A stretch of 64,000 nt of DNA from Alkalihalobacillus sp047302405 (GCF_047302405.1 NZ_CP154853.1:2728001-2792000), one strand, 5' to 3'. Shown: positions 43,934 to 57,098, counted from the first letter of the stretch. Notes: a model not told the origin generated them from the sequence alone. Numbers and translations: made by a program.

Positions 43934-46036
43934 TTACTTAATGCTCTTCTTTCTACTTATTCCAATCCAAACAAGTCCTCCAACTAGAAGAACGCTTATT
44001 ACAATAAACAGAATTATTAACAAAAAACGACTTGATTCCTTAAAATCTTCCAATTGTTCCTCTATTAGTTCCTGATCACCAACAGATAATTCAATTGAGT
44101 ATTTGCTAAAACCGTTGTCCAATGTACCTAAATATTGAATATGTTCCATTTGCTCTGCATAACTTTTGGCACTTGGTGAGCTTTCAAATGTCACAAGTAC
44201 ATCACTTTTTATAGGGGCAAAAGTCCAGTTATTATCAGCTGATGGATTAATCGTTTGTTGGTCAAAGATATACTCTATAACGATCTGACGACTCTCATCA
44301 GGAAATTCAATAATAATATTACTACCATCTACATCAGGGAAGTTTCCACCACCAGTTGCACGATAGTTATTTGTAGCAACAATAAATTGCTGTTCAGCTG
44401 TTATTTCTTGCCCCTCATAAAGCAAATTGACAATGCGATTCGAATCCGGATTAACTACATTTCCACTAGGATCGTATTTTGGAGGTTGTGTTATATCAAT
44501 CTGATAAGTAACTCCATCCATAACATCATAATTATAAGAAGGAAATTCGGGATTTAATAGTACTTGCTCTTCCGATGTATTTGGATCAATTTGTTTAAAT
44601 TGACCAGCTGACATTTCAATCCATTCTTTTACTTGAGCGCCGTCTAATAAAACCGCCATTAGTGTATTTGGGTAAACATACAAATCAGCCACATTTTTTA
44701 TCGCAATCGTTCCCTCTTCTATATCTGTATAGTAATCTGGGCCCCCTCGTCCACCCGCTTTAAATGGGGCCCCAGCTGATAAAACAGGAATTCCTTCATA
44801 ATCTGTCCCTTGAATATATTTTTCTACGTACCACCTTTGAGCATTTGTGACAATTTGGATCGATGGATCATCTTGAACAAGAGAAAAATAACTATGAATA
44901 GGATCCGTTGTTTCCCCAACATCGCCACGAACATATTCTAACGTTCCCTCATGTTCATGTTTAACAGCTTCTACAATCCCTTGATCAGCTTCTACCAACG
45001 CTTTTCTCTCTTCACTATCAAAAACAGGTAAAGCACTAGATTGAGAATCAACTACTTTCCATTCTCCATCCACTTGTTCTAAAACTAAATCAATAACCCC
45101 TAAATGATTCCCCCAAAATCCTGGCATAACAGATGGAACGCCATTAATTGTTCCTTTTTGATTATCAATTCCTTCAATATCATCAAAGCCTTGTCCAGGA
45201 AATACAGAGTGTGAATGACCGAATAAAATAGCATCAATTCCATCAACTGTACTTAAATATCCGACTGCATTTTCTGCCTTTTCCTTTGGCATTCCTTTTT
45301 CAAAACCTGAATGAGGTATAGCAATGATCAGATCGGCGCCCTCTTCTTTCATTTGTGGGATAAATTTTTCTGCTGTTTCAACGATATCCTTCGCAATGAC
45401 TTTTCCTTCTAAATGTGCTTTATCCCATTGCATAATTTGAGGAGGTACAAATCCTATTACCCCTATTTTTAATGCATGTTCTTCTCCACTCTGATCAACA
45501 AACATACGGTCTAAAATAAGGTAAGGAGTAAAATAATTTTTATCCTCACTATCATCAGCAAAATACACATTAGCATTTACATATGGAAAGTTTGAACCAT
45601 TTAACGTTTTCTCTAAAAAATCCAAACCATAATTAAATTCATGGTTTCCGATATTTCCTGCATCGTAGTCAAGTAAATTCATAGCTTTATAAACAGGGTG
45701 AATCTCTCCTTCCTCTAACCCTTTTATGTTAGCCATGTAATCACCTAGCGGATTTCCTTGAATTAAATCACCATTATCAAAGAGTAAACTATTTTTCACT
45801 TCTTCTCTAGCTTGTTTAATTAACGTTGCTGTTTTAGCTAATCCATATTCATCAGTTAACTCATCTCGGTAATAATCATAGTTTACAAGATGAACATGAA
45901 GATCAGTGGTTTCCATAATTCTAAGGTTTAACAGACCTCCTCCAGTTTCAGCAGAAGCTCTTGGCATAGTTAAAGTAAATACATTAAATATAATTAATAC
46001 GACCAAACATGTACTTAAGAATTTATTTATTTTCAT
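43934..46036 (-). CDS. Surface 2',3'-cyclic-nucleotide phosphodiesterase / 3'-nucleotidase
   Basis: About 700-residue exported metallophosphoesterase that converts cyclic and 3'-nucleotides to nucleosides for uptake. Signal peptide M-K-I-N-K-F...FTLTMPRASAE. Calcineurin-like domain at about 35-320 (METTDLHVHLVNYDY, FDNGDLIQG, GNIGNHEFNYG, FGHSHSVFPG), then a 5'-nucleotidase C-terminal domain (about 385-600). One membrane helix and a basic tail at the C terminus (about 672-700) anchor it, replacing the LPXTG anchor of some relatives. Start at 46036 chosen for GGAG 7 bases upstream. Shorter than the double-domain YfkN type. Confidence 0.9.
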   Translation of the reverse strand: MKINKFLSTCLVVLIIFNVFTLTMPRASAETGGGLLNLRIMETTDLHVHLVNYDYYRDELTDEYGLAKTATLIKQAREEVKNSLLFDNGDLIQGNPLGDYMANIKGLEEGEIHPVYKAMNLLDYDAGNIGNHEFNYGLDFLEKTLNGSNFPYVNANVYFADDSEDKNYFTPYLILDRMFVDQSGEEHALKIGVIGFVPPQIMQWDKAHLEGKVIAKDIVETAEKFIPQMKEEGADLIIAIPHSGFEKGMPKEKAENAVGYLSTVDGIDAILFGHSHSVFPGQGFDDIEGIDNQKGTINGVPSVMPGFWGNHLGVIDLVLEQVDGEWKVVDSQSSALPVFDSEERKALVEADQGIVEAVKHEHEGTLEYVRGDVGETTDPIHSYFSLVQDDPSIQIVTNAQRWYVEKYIQGTDYEGIPVLSAGAPFKAGGRGGPDYYTDIEEGTIAIKNVADLYVYPNTLMAVLLDGAQVKEWIEMSAGQFKQIDPNTSEEQVLLNPEFPSYNYDVMDGVTYQIDITQPPKYDPSGNVVNPDSNRIVNLLYEGQEITAEQQFIVATNNYRATGGGNFPDVDGSNIIIEFPDESRQIVIEYIFDQQTINPSADNNWTFAPIKSDVLVTFESSPSAKSYAEQMEHIQYLGTLDNGFSKYSIELSVGDQELIEEQLEDFKESSRFLLIILFIVISVLLVGGLVWIGISRKKSIK

Positions 46037-46256
46037 CATCTTTCTCCTCATCTTCTACGAAATCTAAATCTTTAAAGCTACTAAACTTCCTATACCACTC
46101 TTAACAATACGATATTTTGAAAATCATCAAATTATATTATCGTACCACGTTTTTCAACGGTTATTATATTCGTTTCCTCCCTTTAATTTATCCAATATTC
46201 CAAAAAATAAAGTCGTAGATGAACATTCAACAACTACTCTGCATGAATGATATAGA

Positions 46257-46506
46257 TTACTGACTAATATCGACAGTACGCCCTTCATTTAAAGGGACAA
46301 TCATATGCTCGCCAAACCAAAGCCCTGACATCAATGATGGCGAAATCTCACCTCCCGCACTAAGAAAGAGTACATTTTCTTTTTCCGAACGATTATCATT
46401 AATAAGCCCAATGTGCTTAGGCAAACTCGCTTCTTCCCATCAATAAGAAAGCGATTACAAACACCCCAAAAAAAAAGAAAATATTATGTTTCTTTAAATG
46501 GCTCAT
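46257..46506 (-). pseudogene. Fragment of a 5'-nucleotidase/metallophosphatase gene
   Basis: On the minus strand an ATG at 46506 opens a signal-peptide-like segment (MSHLKKHNIFFFF, hydrophobic core) that stops after 29 codons; in another frame LPKHIGLINDN...ENVLFLSAGGEISPSLMSGLWFGEHMI continues to a TAA at 46257. The second part matches the metal-site region of UshA-type nucleotidases, with GG for the usual GD. The body and C terminus are deleted. Remaining bases of 46037-46713 have no gene. Confidence 0.55.
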
Positions 46507-46713
46507 CTTCATTCCTTTCTTTCAAAAAAATGAAGTATTGATAAGTTAACTATAAAGAGGATAATTAGCACAATATAATCACCCTCTTAATAGTTTTTGA
46601 ATCTTATGTTTATAAAACCATATTATTTTCTTGTGAAAATTAACTTTTATTTCTCCCTAAACTATCTTATCTTCCAATCATGTATTCCCCCCTTTGATAT
46701 CATTTAAAATAAA

Positions 46714-48009
46714 CTATAATAACATCCCTGCAATTGCAGCACTTAAAAGTGAAGCTAATGATCCTGCAATAACAGCACGAATTCCAAAATTAGCAATTTC
46801 TTTTCGTCTATTCGGGGCAAGACCACCTAAACCACCAATAAGTATCGCTAGTGATCCTAGATTTGCAAATCCACAAAGAGCAAAACTCACAACAATATTC
46901 GTTTTTGCTGATAAATTTGCCATTTCAGGAGCAAACGCAGCGTATGCAACAAACTCATTTAAAACAATTTTTTGTCCAATAAAACTACCAGCCTGAAGGA
47001 CATCATTCCATGGTACACCAACGGCAAAAGCAATTGGAGCAAATACATAACCTAAAATCAATTCTAATGATAATGATTCAAAGCCGAACCAACCACCGAT
47101 TCCGGAAAGAATTCCATTCATTAAAGCAATTAAAGCGATAAATGCAAGCAACATTGCTCCTACATTTAAAGCAAGCATTAAACCATCAGATGCTCCTCTT
47201 GCCGCTGCATCAATTACATTGGCTGGTTTTTCCTCTTCCACCTCTATTTTTTCTTCAAGTGGAAGATCTTGTTGTATTTCAGCTGTAGCTGCTGTTTCAA
47301 GTTCTTGCTGCGTTTCAATTGTATTGGCAGCCATTCTCAGCTCCGTTACTGTTTCTGTTTCAGGTACGATAATTTTAGCAATAATTAAACCGGCTGGTGC
47401 TGCCATAAAGCTAGCTGCTAAAAGATATTCAAGTGGAACGCCCAATAATGAATACCCGATTAGGACTGATCCTGCAATAGAAGCAAGACCACCCGTCATA
47501 ACTGCAAAGAGCTCTGATTGGGTTAACTTTGCAATGTATGGACGGATAACAAGTGGAGCTTCTGTTTGACCAACAAAAATATTTGCAGCAGCGGACATCG
47601 ATTCTGCCTGGCTTGTCCCAAGTAACTTTGAAAGCCCTCCGCCAATAATTTTAATAAACCATTGCATAATTCCGAGATAATACAGGACAGAAATAAGCGA
47701 TGAAAAAAAGATAATAACGGTTAAAACTTGAAATGCAAAAATAAAGCCGATACTTTCATTACCAATCAACCCACCAAATAAGAAACCAATTCCTTCATTT
47801 GTATAATTAATAATGTCTTGAATTTTCAAAGCCAACCAACTTAGAATTTTTTGCCCAGTTTCCCATTTTAAAACAATAAATGCAAAGGAGAGTTGAATCA
47901 TTAGACCTCCTATTATCGTACGAAGATTTATTCTCTTTTTATTGTTTGATAATAAAAAGGCAAGGCTTAATACAAAAAATATACCTAAGATTCCCCAAAT
48001 AACATTCAT
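46714..48009 (-). CDS. CNT-family nucleoside transporter (NupC type)
   Basis: 431-residue membrane protein importing nucleosides with protons or sodium. Family signatures: FFSSLISVLYYLGIMQWFIKIIGGG near 110, SAAANIFVGQTEAPLVIRPYI near 165, and VSFALCGFANLGSLAILIGGLGGLAPNRR near 385. An acidic hydrophilic loop of about 35 residues (about 215-255, TIETQQELETAATAEIQQDL onward) is longer than in the roughly 395-405-residue B. subtilis relatives. Ribosome site AAGGAGAT. Likely imports the nucleosides made by the surface nucleotidase. Confidence 0.93.
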   Translation of the reverse strand: MNVIWGILGIFFVLSLAFLLSNNKKRINLRTIIGGLMIQLSFAFIVLKWETGQKILSWLALKIQDIINYTNEGIGFLFGGLIGNESIGFIFAFQVLTVIIFFSSLISVLYYLGIMQWFIKIIGGGLSKLLGTSQAESMSAAANIFVGQTEAPLVIRPYIAKLTQSELFAVMTGGLASIAGSVLIGYSLLGVPLEYLLAASFMAAPAGLIIAKIIVPETETVTELRMAANTIETQQELETAATAEIQQDLPLEEKIEVEEEKPANVIDAAARGASDGLMLALNVGAMLLAFIALIALMNGILSGIGGWFGFESLSLELILGYVFAPIAFAVGVPWNDVLQAGSFIGQKIVLNEFVAYAAFAPEMANLSAKTNIVVSFALCGFANLGSLAILIGGLGGLAPNRRKEIANFGIRAVIAGSLASLLSAAIAGMLL

Positions 48010-48040
48010 AATGAATCTCCTTCATTTTTAATACAAGAAC

Positions 48041-48298
48041 GTCAGATCATCTAGAAACCCACTTATAAATTCGCTTGACTTCAGATGTCAGACCTCTTGT
48101 TCGCAAAAAAATTTACTGATGTAAAATTAAATATCTATCGATTAACACTTTTCGTACTTCCAATCTCTTACCCAAAAGCCAAATCATTATTTTTTCTATA
48201 AATGTCCTAAAATCCATCTCCTTTTGTTTTGAGTTTTTAAAATTCACTCCCTTTGAAAACCTTTTCACTTATTTTTATCATCAGACGTCAGACGTCAT
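48041..48298. promoter_or_regulatory. TCAGAYG tandem repeats upstream of the nucleoside transporter
   Basis: TCAGATG-TCAGACC at 48081-48094, TCAGACG-TCAGACG-TCA at 48281-48297 and a single GTCAGATC at 48041 lie in the 430-bp region upstream of the nupC-type start. Seven-base spacing is unusual for a dimeric operator; a GntR-type TGTCTGAC-like element is one possibility. No gene is seen in 48010-48430. Confidence 0.4.
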
Positions 48299-48439
48299 AT
48301 CTTTTAAAAACTATCCTTTTTAATAATACAAGAAGTGTTCCCACTTTTCAACCTTGATTTCATTACTTCTATAGTGAAGAAGTCATTTCTTTAACAAGTA
48401 ATAAGAAGTTATCCCTTACCTTCTCTGTTCATATACACC

Positions 48440-48754
48440 TTGGATCAAGGGAAAGAACAAAAACTTCGGCCTCTTGTTCTCCCATTTGTCCTCCAGCTCC
48501 AATCGGCAGATGCGTATGAAATCCACTCTTACCGTACGGGTACTCAAACTCGTTTATTAAAGCGTCTTGATGCCCTTGATTTAAATCGAAAAGACTTATA
48601 TAGTCAAGGAATTAATGAAATGAAAAAGTAATTTTTGATTTAGCTGAAACTTTAGATCTACCTGTTGCTGGTGGCAGTGATACCCATCACAACTGAGCTA
48701 ACGCCGTAAAGAAATCACGAACAAGTAAACACCTCGGCTCCGATTCAATAAATT
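48440..48754 (+). pseudogene. Frameshifted C-terminal fragment of a PHP-domain phosphoesterase
   Basis: The frame from 48440 reads LQSADAYEIHSYRTGTQTRL, LLKRLDALDLNRKDLYSQG, INEMKK and stops at 48631; after a frameshift it continues FDLAETLDLPVAGGSDTHH (48635 onward), hits a TGA, and ends NAVKKSRTSKHLGSDSIN. The GGSDTH motif and preceding helix are the C-terminal metal site of PHP proteins. Only the last third is left, and it has at least two inactivating changes. Confidence 0.6.
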
Positions 48755-48757
48755 GAA

Positions 48758-48796
48758 GAAAAGCAGCAGTAAGAAGATTCCTTACTGCTGCTTTTT
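48758..48796 (+). terminator. Terminator after the PHP pseudogene
   Basis: AAAAGCAGCAGTAAG pairs with CTTACTGCTGCTTTTT around AAGATTC, and the stem runs into the T-run. Still perfect although the upstream gene is decayed. Confidence 0.75.
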
Positions 48797-48940
48797 ACAG
48801 CTACCGATCAGCCACTTTTAAATCATTTATGGAATAACTAGCGGTTATGCTAATAAAAAAAGCGACTGCTCTCTCATAAAAGAACAAGTCGCCTATCATT
48901 TTTTATCAATCTGTTATGTTATGGATTTGAATAAATAAAA

Positions 48941-48965
48941 AAACGATCTCTTTTCAGAATCGTTT
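48941..48965 (-). terminator. Terminator of the rRNA-tRNA operon
   Basis: Minus strand AAACGAT-(11)-ATCGTTT followed by TTTTATTTATT. It lies 14 bp after the last tRNA (Arg) and ends the operon that starts at 56.2 kb. A second weak hairpin with GCGACT/AGTCGC arms lies at about 48862-48895. Confidence 0.75.
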
Positions 48966-48978
48966 GTGTTAAATAAAA

Positions 48979-49055
48979 TGGCGCGCCCTGAGAGATTCGA
49001 ACTCCCGACCTTTTGATTCGTAGTCAAACACTCTATCCAGCTGAGCTAAGGGCGC
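48979..49055 (-). tRNA. tRNA-Arg (ACG)
   Basis: 77 nt with encoded CCA; acceptor GCGCCCT/AGGGCGC; anticodon stem TTTGA/TCAAA, loop CTACGAA. Last gene of the cluster; the comparable B. subtilis trnD cluster ends in a second tRNA-Leu instead. Confidence 0.97.
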
Positions 49056-49058
49056 ATA

Positions 49059-49147
49059 TGGTGCCGAGGGCCGGACTTGAACCGGCACGGTAGTCACCTA
49101 CCGCAGGATTTTAAGTCCTGTGTGTCTGCCAATTCCACCACCCCGGC
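49059..49147 (-). tRNA. tRNA-Leu (TAA)
   Basis: 89-nt class II tRNA with encoded CCA; loop CTTAAAA; long variable arm GCGGTAGGTGACTACCG. Confidence 0.97.
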
Positions 49148-49184
49148 ATTTTAGGTATGTAGGCAGATATAAAGAAATAATCGA

Positions 49185-49258
49185 TGGAGGCGGCACCCGG
49201 ATTTGAACCGGGGATAAAGGTTTTGCAGACCCGTGCCTTACCCCTTGGCTATGCCGCC
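49185..49258 (-). tRNA. tRNA-Cys (GCA)
   Basis: 74 nt with CCA; acceptor GGCGGCA/TGCCGCC; loop CTGCAAA. Confidence 0.97.
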
Positions 49259-49264
49259 ATCAAT

Positions 49265-49339
49265 TGGAGCGGAAGACGGGATTCGAACCCGCGACCCCCA
49301 CCTTGGCAAGGTGGTGTTCTACCACTGAACTACTTCCGC
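49265..49339 (-). tRNA. tRNA-Gly (GCC)
   Basis: 75 nt with CCA; acceptor GCGGAAG; anticodon loop TTGCCAA. Confidence 0.97.
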
Positions 49340-49343
49340 ATAT

Positions 49344-49418
49344 TGGCTGGGCTAGCTGGATTCGAACCAACGCATGACGGAATCAAAATCCGTTGCCTTA
49401 CCGCTTGGCCATAGCCCA
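49344..49418 (-). tRNA. tRNA-Gln (TTG)
   Basis: 75 nt with CCA; acceptor TGGGCTA/TAGCCCA; anticodon loop TTTTGAT. Confidence 0.97.
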
Positions 49419-49435
49419 ATATTTCAAAAGAAAAA

Positions 49436-49512
49436 TGGGGCGACTGATGGGAATCGAACCCACGAATGTCGGAACCACAATCCGATGTGTTAACCACTTC
49501 ACCACAATCGCC
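49436..49512 (-). tRNA. tRNA-His (GTG)
   Basis: 77 nt with CCA; anticodon loop TTGTGGT. The first G pairs with C73, as expected for the extra G(-1) of tRNA-His. Confidence 0.97.
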
Positions 49513-49522
49513 ATATTAAATT

Positions 49523-49596
49523 TGGCAGGGGCAGTAGGAATTGAACCCACACCAAAGGTTTTGGAGACCTTCGTTCTACCTTTAAACTATGCCCCT
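49523..49596 (-). tRNA. tRNA-Trp (CCA)
   Basis: 74 nt with encoded 3' CCA; acceptor AGGGGCA/TGCCCCT; anticodon loop CTCCAAA. Confidence 0.97.
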
Positions 49597-49603
49597 ACAT
49601 AAA

Positions 49604-49688
49604 TGGTGGAGGGGGACGGATTCGAACCGCCGAACCCTTAGGGAGCGGATTTACAGTCCGCCGCGTTTAGCCACTTCGCTACCCCTCC
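49604..49688 (-). tRNA. tRNA-Tyr (GTA)
   Basis: 85-nt class II tRNA with CCA; acceptor GGAGGGG; loop CTGTAAA; long variable arm. Confidence 0.97.
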
Positions 49689-49758
49689 AAACGACACTAT
49701 TTATAATACCTCAATTGCTATAAAAAATCAACAACTTTTTATTATAAATTTTTTAGAG

Positions 49759-49831
<73 letters not shown>

Positions 49832-49838
49832 ATTAGAA

Positions 49839-49914
49839 TGGTGGCTTGGGACGGAATCGAACCGCCGACACATGGATTTTCAGTCCATTGCTCTACCGAC
49901 TGAGCTACCAAGCC
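49839..49914 (-). tRNA. tRNA-Phe (GAA)
   Basis: 76 nt with CCA; acceptor GGCTTGG/CCAAGCC; loop CTGAAAA. Confidence 0.97.
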
Positions 49915-49941
49915 AAATATGTATTTTATATTATGATATAA

Positions 49942-50018
49942 TGGCGGTCCGGACGGGACTCGAACCCGCGACCTCCTGCGTGACAGGCAGGCATTCTAAC
50001 CAACTGAACTACCGGACC
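49942..50018 (-). tRNA. tRNA-Asp (GTC)
   Basis: 77 nt with CCA; acceptor GGTCCGG/CCGGACC, discriminator G; loop CTGTCAC. Confidence 0.97.
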
Positions 50019-50053
50019 AAGTATAAATTGGTTATATTACTATAAATAAATAT

Positions 50054-50130
<77 letters not shown>

Positions 50131-50152
50131 ATATTATTAAGATAAATTTAAA

Positions 50153-50228
50153 TGGTGGAGGATGACGGGATCGAACCGCCGACCCCCTGCTTGTAAGGCA
50201 GGTGCTCTCCCAGCTGAGCTAATCCTCC
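50153..50228 (-). tRNA. tRNA-Val (TAC)
   Basis: 76 nt with CCA; acceptor GGAGGAT; loop CTTACAA. Directly preceded by spacer repeat copy C. Confidence 0.97.
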
Positions 50229-50232
50229 ATAT

Positions 50233-50354
50233 TTGTCTTCAGATAAGCTTCAAATCTCTTCGTCTAGTTCGTGTTTCTCTTTCAGTCACGTACGATGTAC
50301 GCTCCTTCTTTCGAACACTTCCTATCCTCGACCTTTTCGCTTCTCTTTGACAAC
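50233..50354 (-). repeat. rrn spacer repeat, copy C (5' of tRNA-Val)
   Basis: About 120 bp between tRNA-Glu and tRNA-Val, related to copies A and B. Shared plus-strand blocks include TTCAGATAA, TCTTCGTC, TTCAGTCACGTAC, GTACGCTCC-TTCTTTCGAA, CTTCC, CCTCGA and TTCTCTTTG. Ends five bases before the mature tRNA. Confidence 0.75.
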
Positions 50355-50380
50355 TGCCTTTTAGGCTTCAGTTTAAAAGT

Positions 50381-50455
50381 TGGTGACCCGTACGGGATTC
50401 GAACCCGTGTTACCGCCGTGAAAGGGCGGTGTCTTAACCGCTTGACCAACGGGCC
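50381..50455 (-). tRNA. tRNA-Glu (TTC)
   Basis: 75 nt with CCA; acceptor GGCCCGT/ACGGGTC; loop CTTTCAC. Confidence 0.97.
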
Positions 50456-50486
50456 ATCTGTTATTTATATAAATCCGAGTATTTTC

Positions 50487-50580
50487 TGGCGGAGAGCGAG
50501 GGATTCGAACCCTCGAGACGGTTCTACACCGCCTACACGATTTCCAATCGTGCTCCTTCGGCCAACTCGGACAGCTCTCC
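50487..50580 (-). tRNA. tRNA-Ser (GGA)
   Basis: 94-nt class II tRNA with CCA; acceptor GGAGAGC; loop TTGGAAA; long variable arm. Confidence 0.97.
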
Positions 50581-50590
50581 GAATAAATCT

Positions 50591-50665
50591 TGGCTCCACA
50601 GGTAGGACTCGAACCTACGACCGATCGGTTAACAGCCGATTGCTCTACCACTGAGCTACTGTGGA
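50591..50665 (-). tRNA. tRNA-Asn (GTT)
   Basis: 75 nt with CCA; acceptor TCCACAG/CTGTGGA; loop CTGTTAA. First tRNA after 5S rRNA. Confidence 0.97.
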
Positions 50666-50673
50666 ATAATATA

Positions 50674-50790
50674 TGCCTGGCAACGTCCTACTCTCACAGG
50701 GGGAAGCCCCCAACTACCATCGGCGCTGAAGAGCTTAACGGCCGTGTTCGGCATGGGAACGGGTGTGACCTCTTCGCTATCGCCACCAGA
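50674..50790 (-). rRNA. 5S rRNA
   Basis: About 117 nt; 5' TCTGGTGGCGATAGCG pairs with 3' TTGCCAGGC, and the conserved CCGTTCCCATGCCGAACACGG loop region is present. Ends are estimated to within a few bases. Confidence 0.97.
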
Positions 50791-50794
50791 CTTT

Positions 50795-50920
50795 TTTTGG
50801 CTTCAGATAACCGGCGAACTTCTTCGTCAGCTTCCCTCCTTCAGTCATGTCGTGTACGGGTGTACACTTCATTCTTTCAGTCAGTCGCTTCCTCGAATTT
50901 CTTGGTTCTCTTTGCCAAAT
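50795..50920 (-). repeat. rrn spacer repeat, copy B (5' of 5S rRNA)
   Basis: About 125 bp between 23S and 5S, best match to copy A: GGC-TTCAGATAA, TTCTTCGTCA, TTCAGTCATGTCG, GTACGGGTGTACAC, ATTCTTTC, TCCTCGA and TTTGCCAAAT (ending 50920). Its downstream end (minus strand) is about five bases from the mature 5S. Confidence 0.8.
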
Positions 50921-51003
50921 CAATTCTTGATGAAATTTATTCTTTTGTTTGAGAGTTCTCTCAAAACTAGATAATCGATAAAACATGATGTCAAGAATAA
51001 TAA

Positions 51004-53942
<2,939 letters not shown>

Positions 53943-53944
53943 CA

Positions 53945-54070
53945 TTTTGGCTGCAAATCAACGGCGGATTTCTTCGTCAACTTCGCCTTCTCAGTCATGT
54001 CACGTACGAGTGTACGCTCCATTCTTTCGAAGCTTCGTTTCCTCGATCTCCTTGTTTCTTTTTGCCAAAT
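53945..54070 (-). repeat. rrn spacer repeat, copy A (5' of 23S rRNA)
   Basis: About 125 bp in the 16S-23S spacer, ending about three bases before mature 23S. Shares TTTCTTCGTCAACTT, TCAGTCATGTCACGTACGAG, TGTACGCTCCATTCTTTCGA, TTTCCTCGA and TTTGCCAAAT with copies B and C. The rest of the spacer (54071-54367) has a boxA-like TTCTTTGAAAACTAG on the minus strand and no tRNA genes. Confidence 0.8.
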
Positions 54071-54365
54071 TTGACTTCCGATTTTCGATTGCTCGAATCT
54101 CTTTGGTCGTATTATCAAAGGTTTGATATGAATTCTTGACATTCTCGTTCGTCTATCGTTATAGACTCCGATGAATTAATCATGTTTATCTTATTATCTA
54201 GTTTTCAAAGAACCAATAAATTCCGAGCTCCCTCTCTCTTCTTTACAAAAAGAAAGGATTCTCTTCTTCTATTTATTAGAATGAAGGTTAGTTCATTCAA
54301 AACTGAACAAAAGGACCAAAGCGCAAACAACCGAAGTTGTTCGTCGACTAGAGTTAAATACTCCA

Positions 54366-55918
<1,553 letters not shown>

Positions 55919-56088
55919 AAGGATAAGCTGATTCGCTCATTTTGCTGGCTAGCTTCAGCTTTCACTGAAGTTCCAATTTGCATTGATTTCTCAATGACTA
56001 ACATTGACGAGATACCTTGTATCTCTTTAATTCGCTTGGCTTTTGTTCAGTTTTCAAAGAACTCATATCGCTCATTGGCGACTTTATT

Positions 56089-56117
56089 ATCTTAACAAAT
56101 CTGATGTTTTGTGTCAA
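56089..56117 (-). promoter_or_regulatory. rRNA operon promoter P2
   Basis: Minus strand TTGACA (56112-56117), 17-base spacer, TAAGAT (56089-56094). A boxA-like antitermination element (GTTCTTTGAAAACTG) follows at 56050-56064 in the leader. Confidence 0.85.
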
Positions 56118-56185
56118 TCATTTTTTATAAAATAATTTTTCGGATAATAAGTCGTTATTTCGTTGTTGTCTCAGCGACAAGTAAT

Positions 56186-56214
56186 AATATATCACACAGA
56201 AATAAATTGATCAA
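56186..56214 (-). promoter_or_regulatory. rRNA operon promoter P1
   Basis: Minus strand TTGATC (56209-56214), 17-base spacer, TATATT (56186-56191). It lies immediately after the ygxA stop; tandem P1/P2 promoters about 100 bp apart are usual for Bacillus rrn operons. Confidence 0.7.
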
Positions 56215-56222
56215 TACTTTTT

Positions 56223-57098
56223 TCAAGAAAAATTTATATGATAGCGTAAATGCTCAATTCCATTTGCTTTAGTAGGCTTACACTCAACCCTCATAATCTT
56301 TTTTTCAACTAAAAAATTAAGAAATAGCTCCAGATCGATTTTATAATCTTCTACCTCAGATAAAGCCATCAGCTCAGAAATCGACCATTCTCTTTTCTCA
56401 AGCCTAATACAATCTATAAAGTGCTGGCTTCCTTCTATTGTTTTCGAATGAATCGCAAACTCTGTAGCCAAAACCATTAACTCAATTCTCTTTTCTAAAG
56501 TTTCTTCACTTTTTAGCAACTCTTGGTATAACTTATATGTTTCCGGCTCGATTTGCCTTACTTGTTCCCACACCATTATTTCTGGATAGAATCCTTGACG
56601 TATAACAGCAAGCCTCGCTAAATGATGAAGGGCATGCATCATATTCGAATAAGCATCGAAAAAATGCCCTTGAGCAAATAGTGTTTTTCCCTCTTCAAAT
56701 CGCCGCAACATTTTTGTGAACTGAATGGTCATCTTTTTCGCACGATCATCTAGAGGAAAAGTTTCTATCCTTTCTTTCACATTCGCTAAAAACTCATTAC
56801 GATCGTAAACAATCTTTCCACTTACTAGCCAATCAACCAAACGGCGATTACTTCCAACAATAAGAGAATAATGCATCAATTCTTTGTCTAATATATGTAA
56901 TGCGACTGTTCTGTTATCAATAACATAGTGTTTAATATCCCATTGAATCGCCGCATCTTCCTTTATAATAAGAACAACAGCATTAAAACCGTCCGTTATT
57001 GATGTTTTTTCTCCCTCATTTTCTAACAATAAAATGGCACATGTATCTAGTTCACTTGCACGATCTTGATATAGTTGCCTCAACATTGTATCTACCAT
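56223..57098 (-). CDS. ygxA: YgxA-family nucleotidyltransferase-like protein
   Basis: 291-residue cytoplasmic protein whose function is not established. N-terminal half has a nucleotidyltransferase-like pattern (about 20-110: NAVVLIIKEDA, VDWLVSGKIVYDRN), the middle is a helical HEPN-like domain (about 120-225, AQGHFFDAYSNMMHALHHLARLAVIRQG), and the C-terminal part looks like a winged helix. Its place between the rRNA operon and ygzB/perR is the same as in B. subtilis. Transcribed toward 16S. Confidence 0.85.
   Translation of the reverse strand: MVDTMLRQLYQDRASELDTCAILLLENEGEKTSITDGFNAVVLIIKEDAAIQWDIKHYVIDNRTVALHILDKELMHYSLIVGSNRRLVDWLVSGKIVYDRNEFLANVKERIETFPLDDRAKKMTIQFTKMLRRFEEGKTLFAQGHFFDAYSNMMHALHHLARLAVIRQGFYPEIMVWEQVRQIEPETYKLYQELLKSEETLEKRIELMVLATEFAIHSKTIEGSQHFIDCIRLEKREWSISELMALSEVEDYKIDLELFLNFLVEKKIMRVECKPTKANGIEHLRYHINFS

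Noticed and set aside
46694..47569. Two plus-strand frames of 100 and 116 codons
   Set aside because: Antisense shadows of the CNT transporter with low-complexity Ser/Ile/Pro composition.
49184..49602. Frames with repeated GFEP/NRRP-like words resembling a short-repeat protein
   Set aside because: The repetition comes from the conserved T-arm of consecutive tRNA genes read in reverse.
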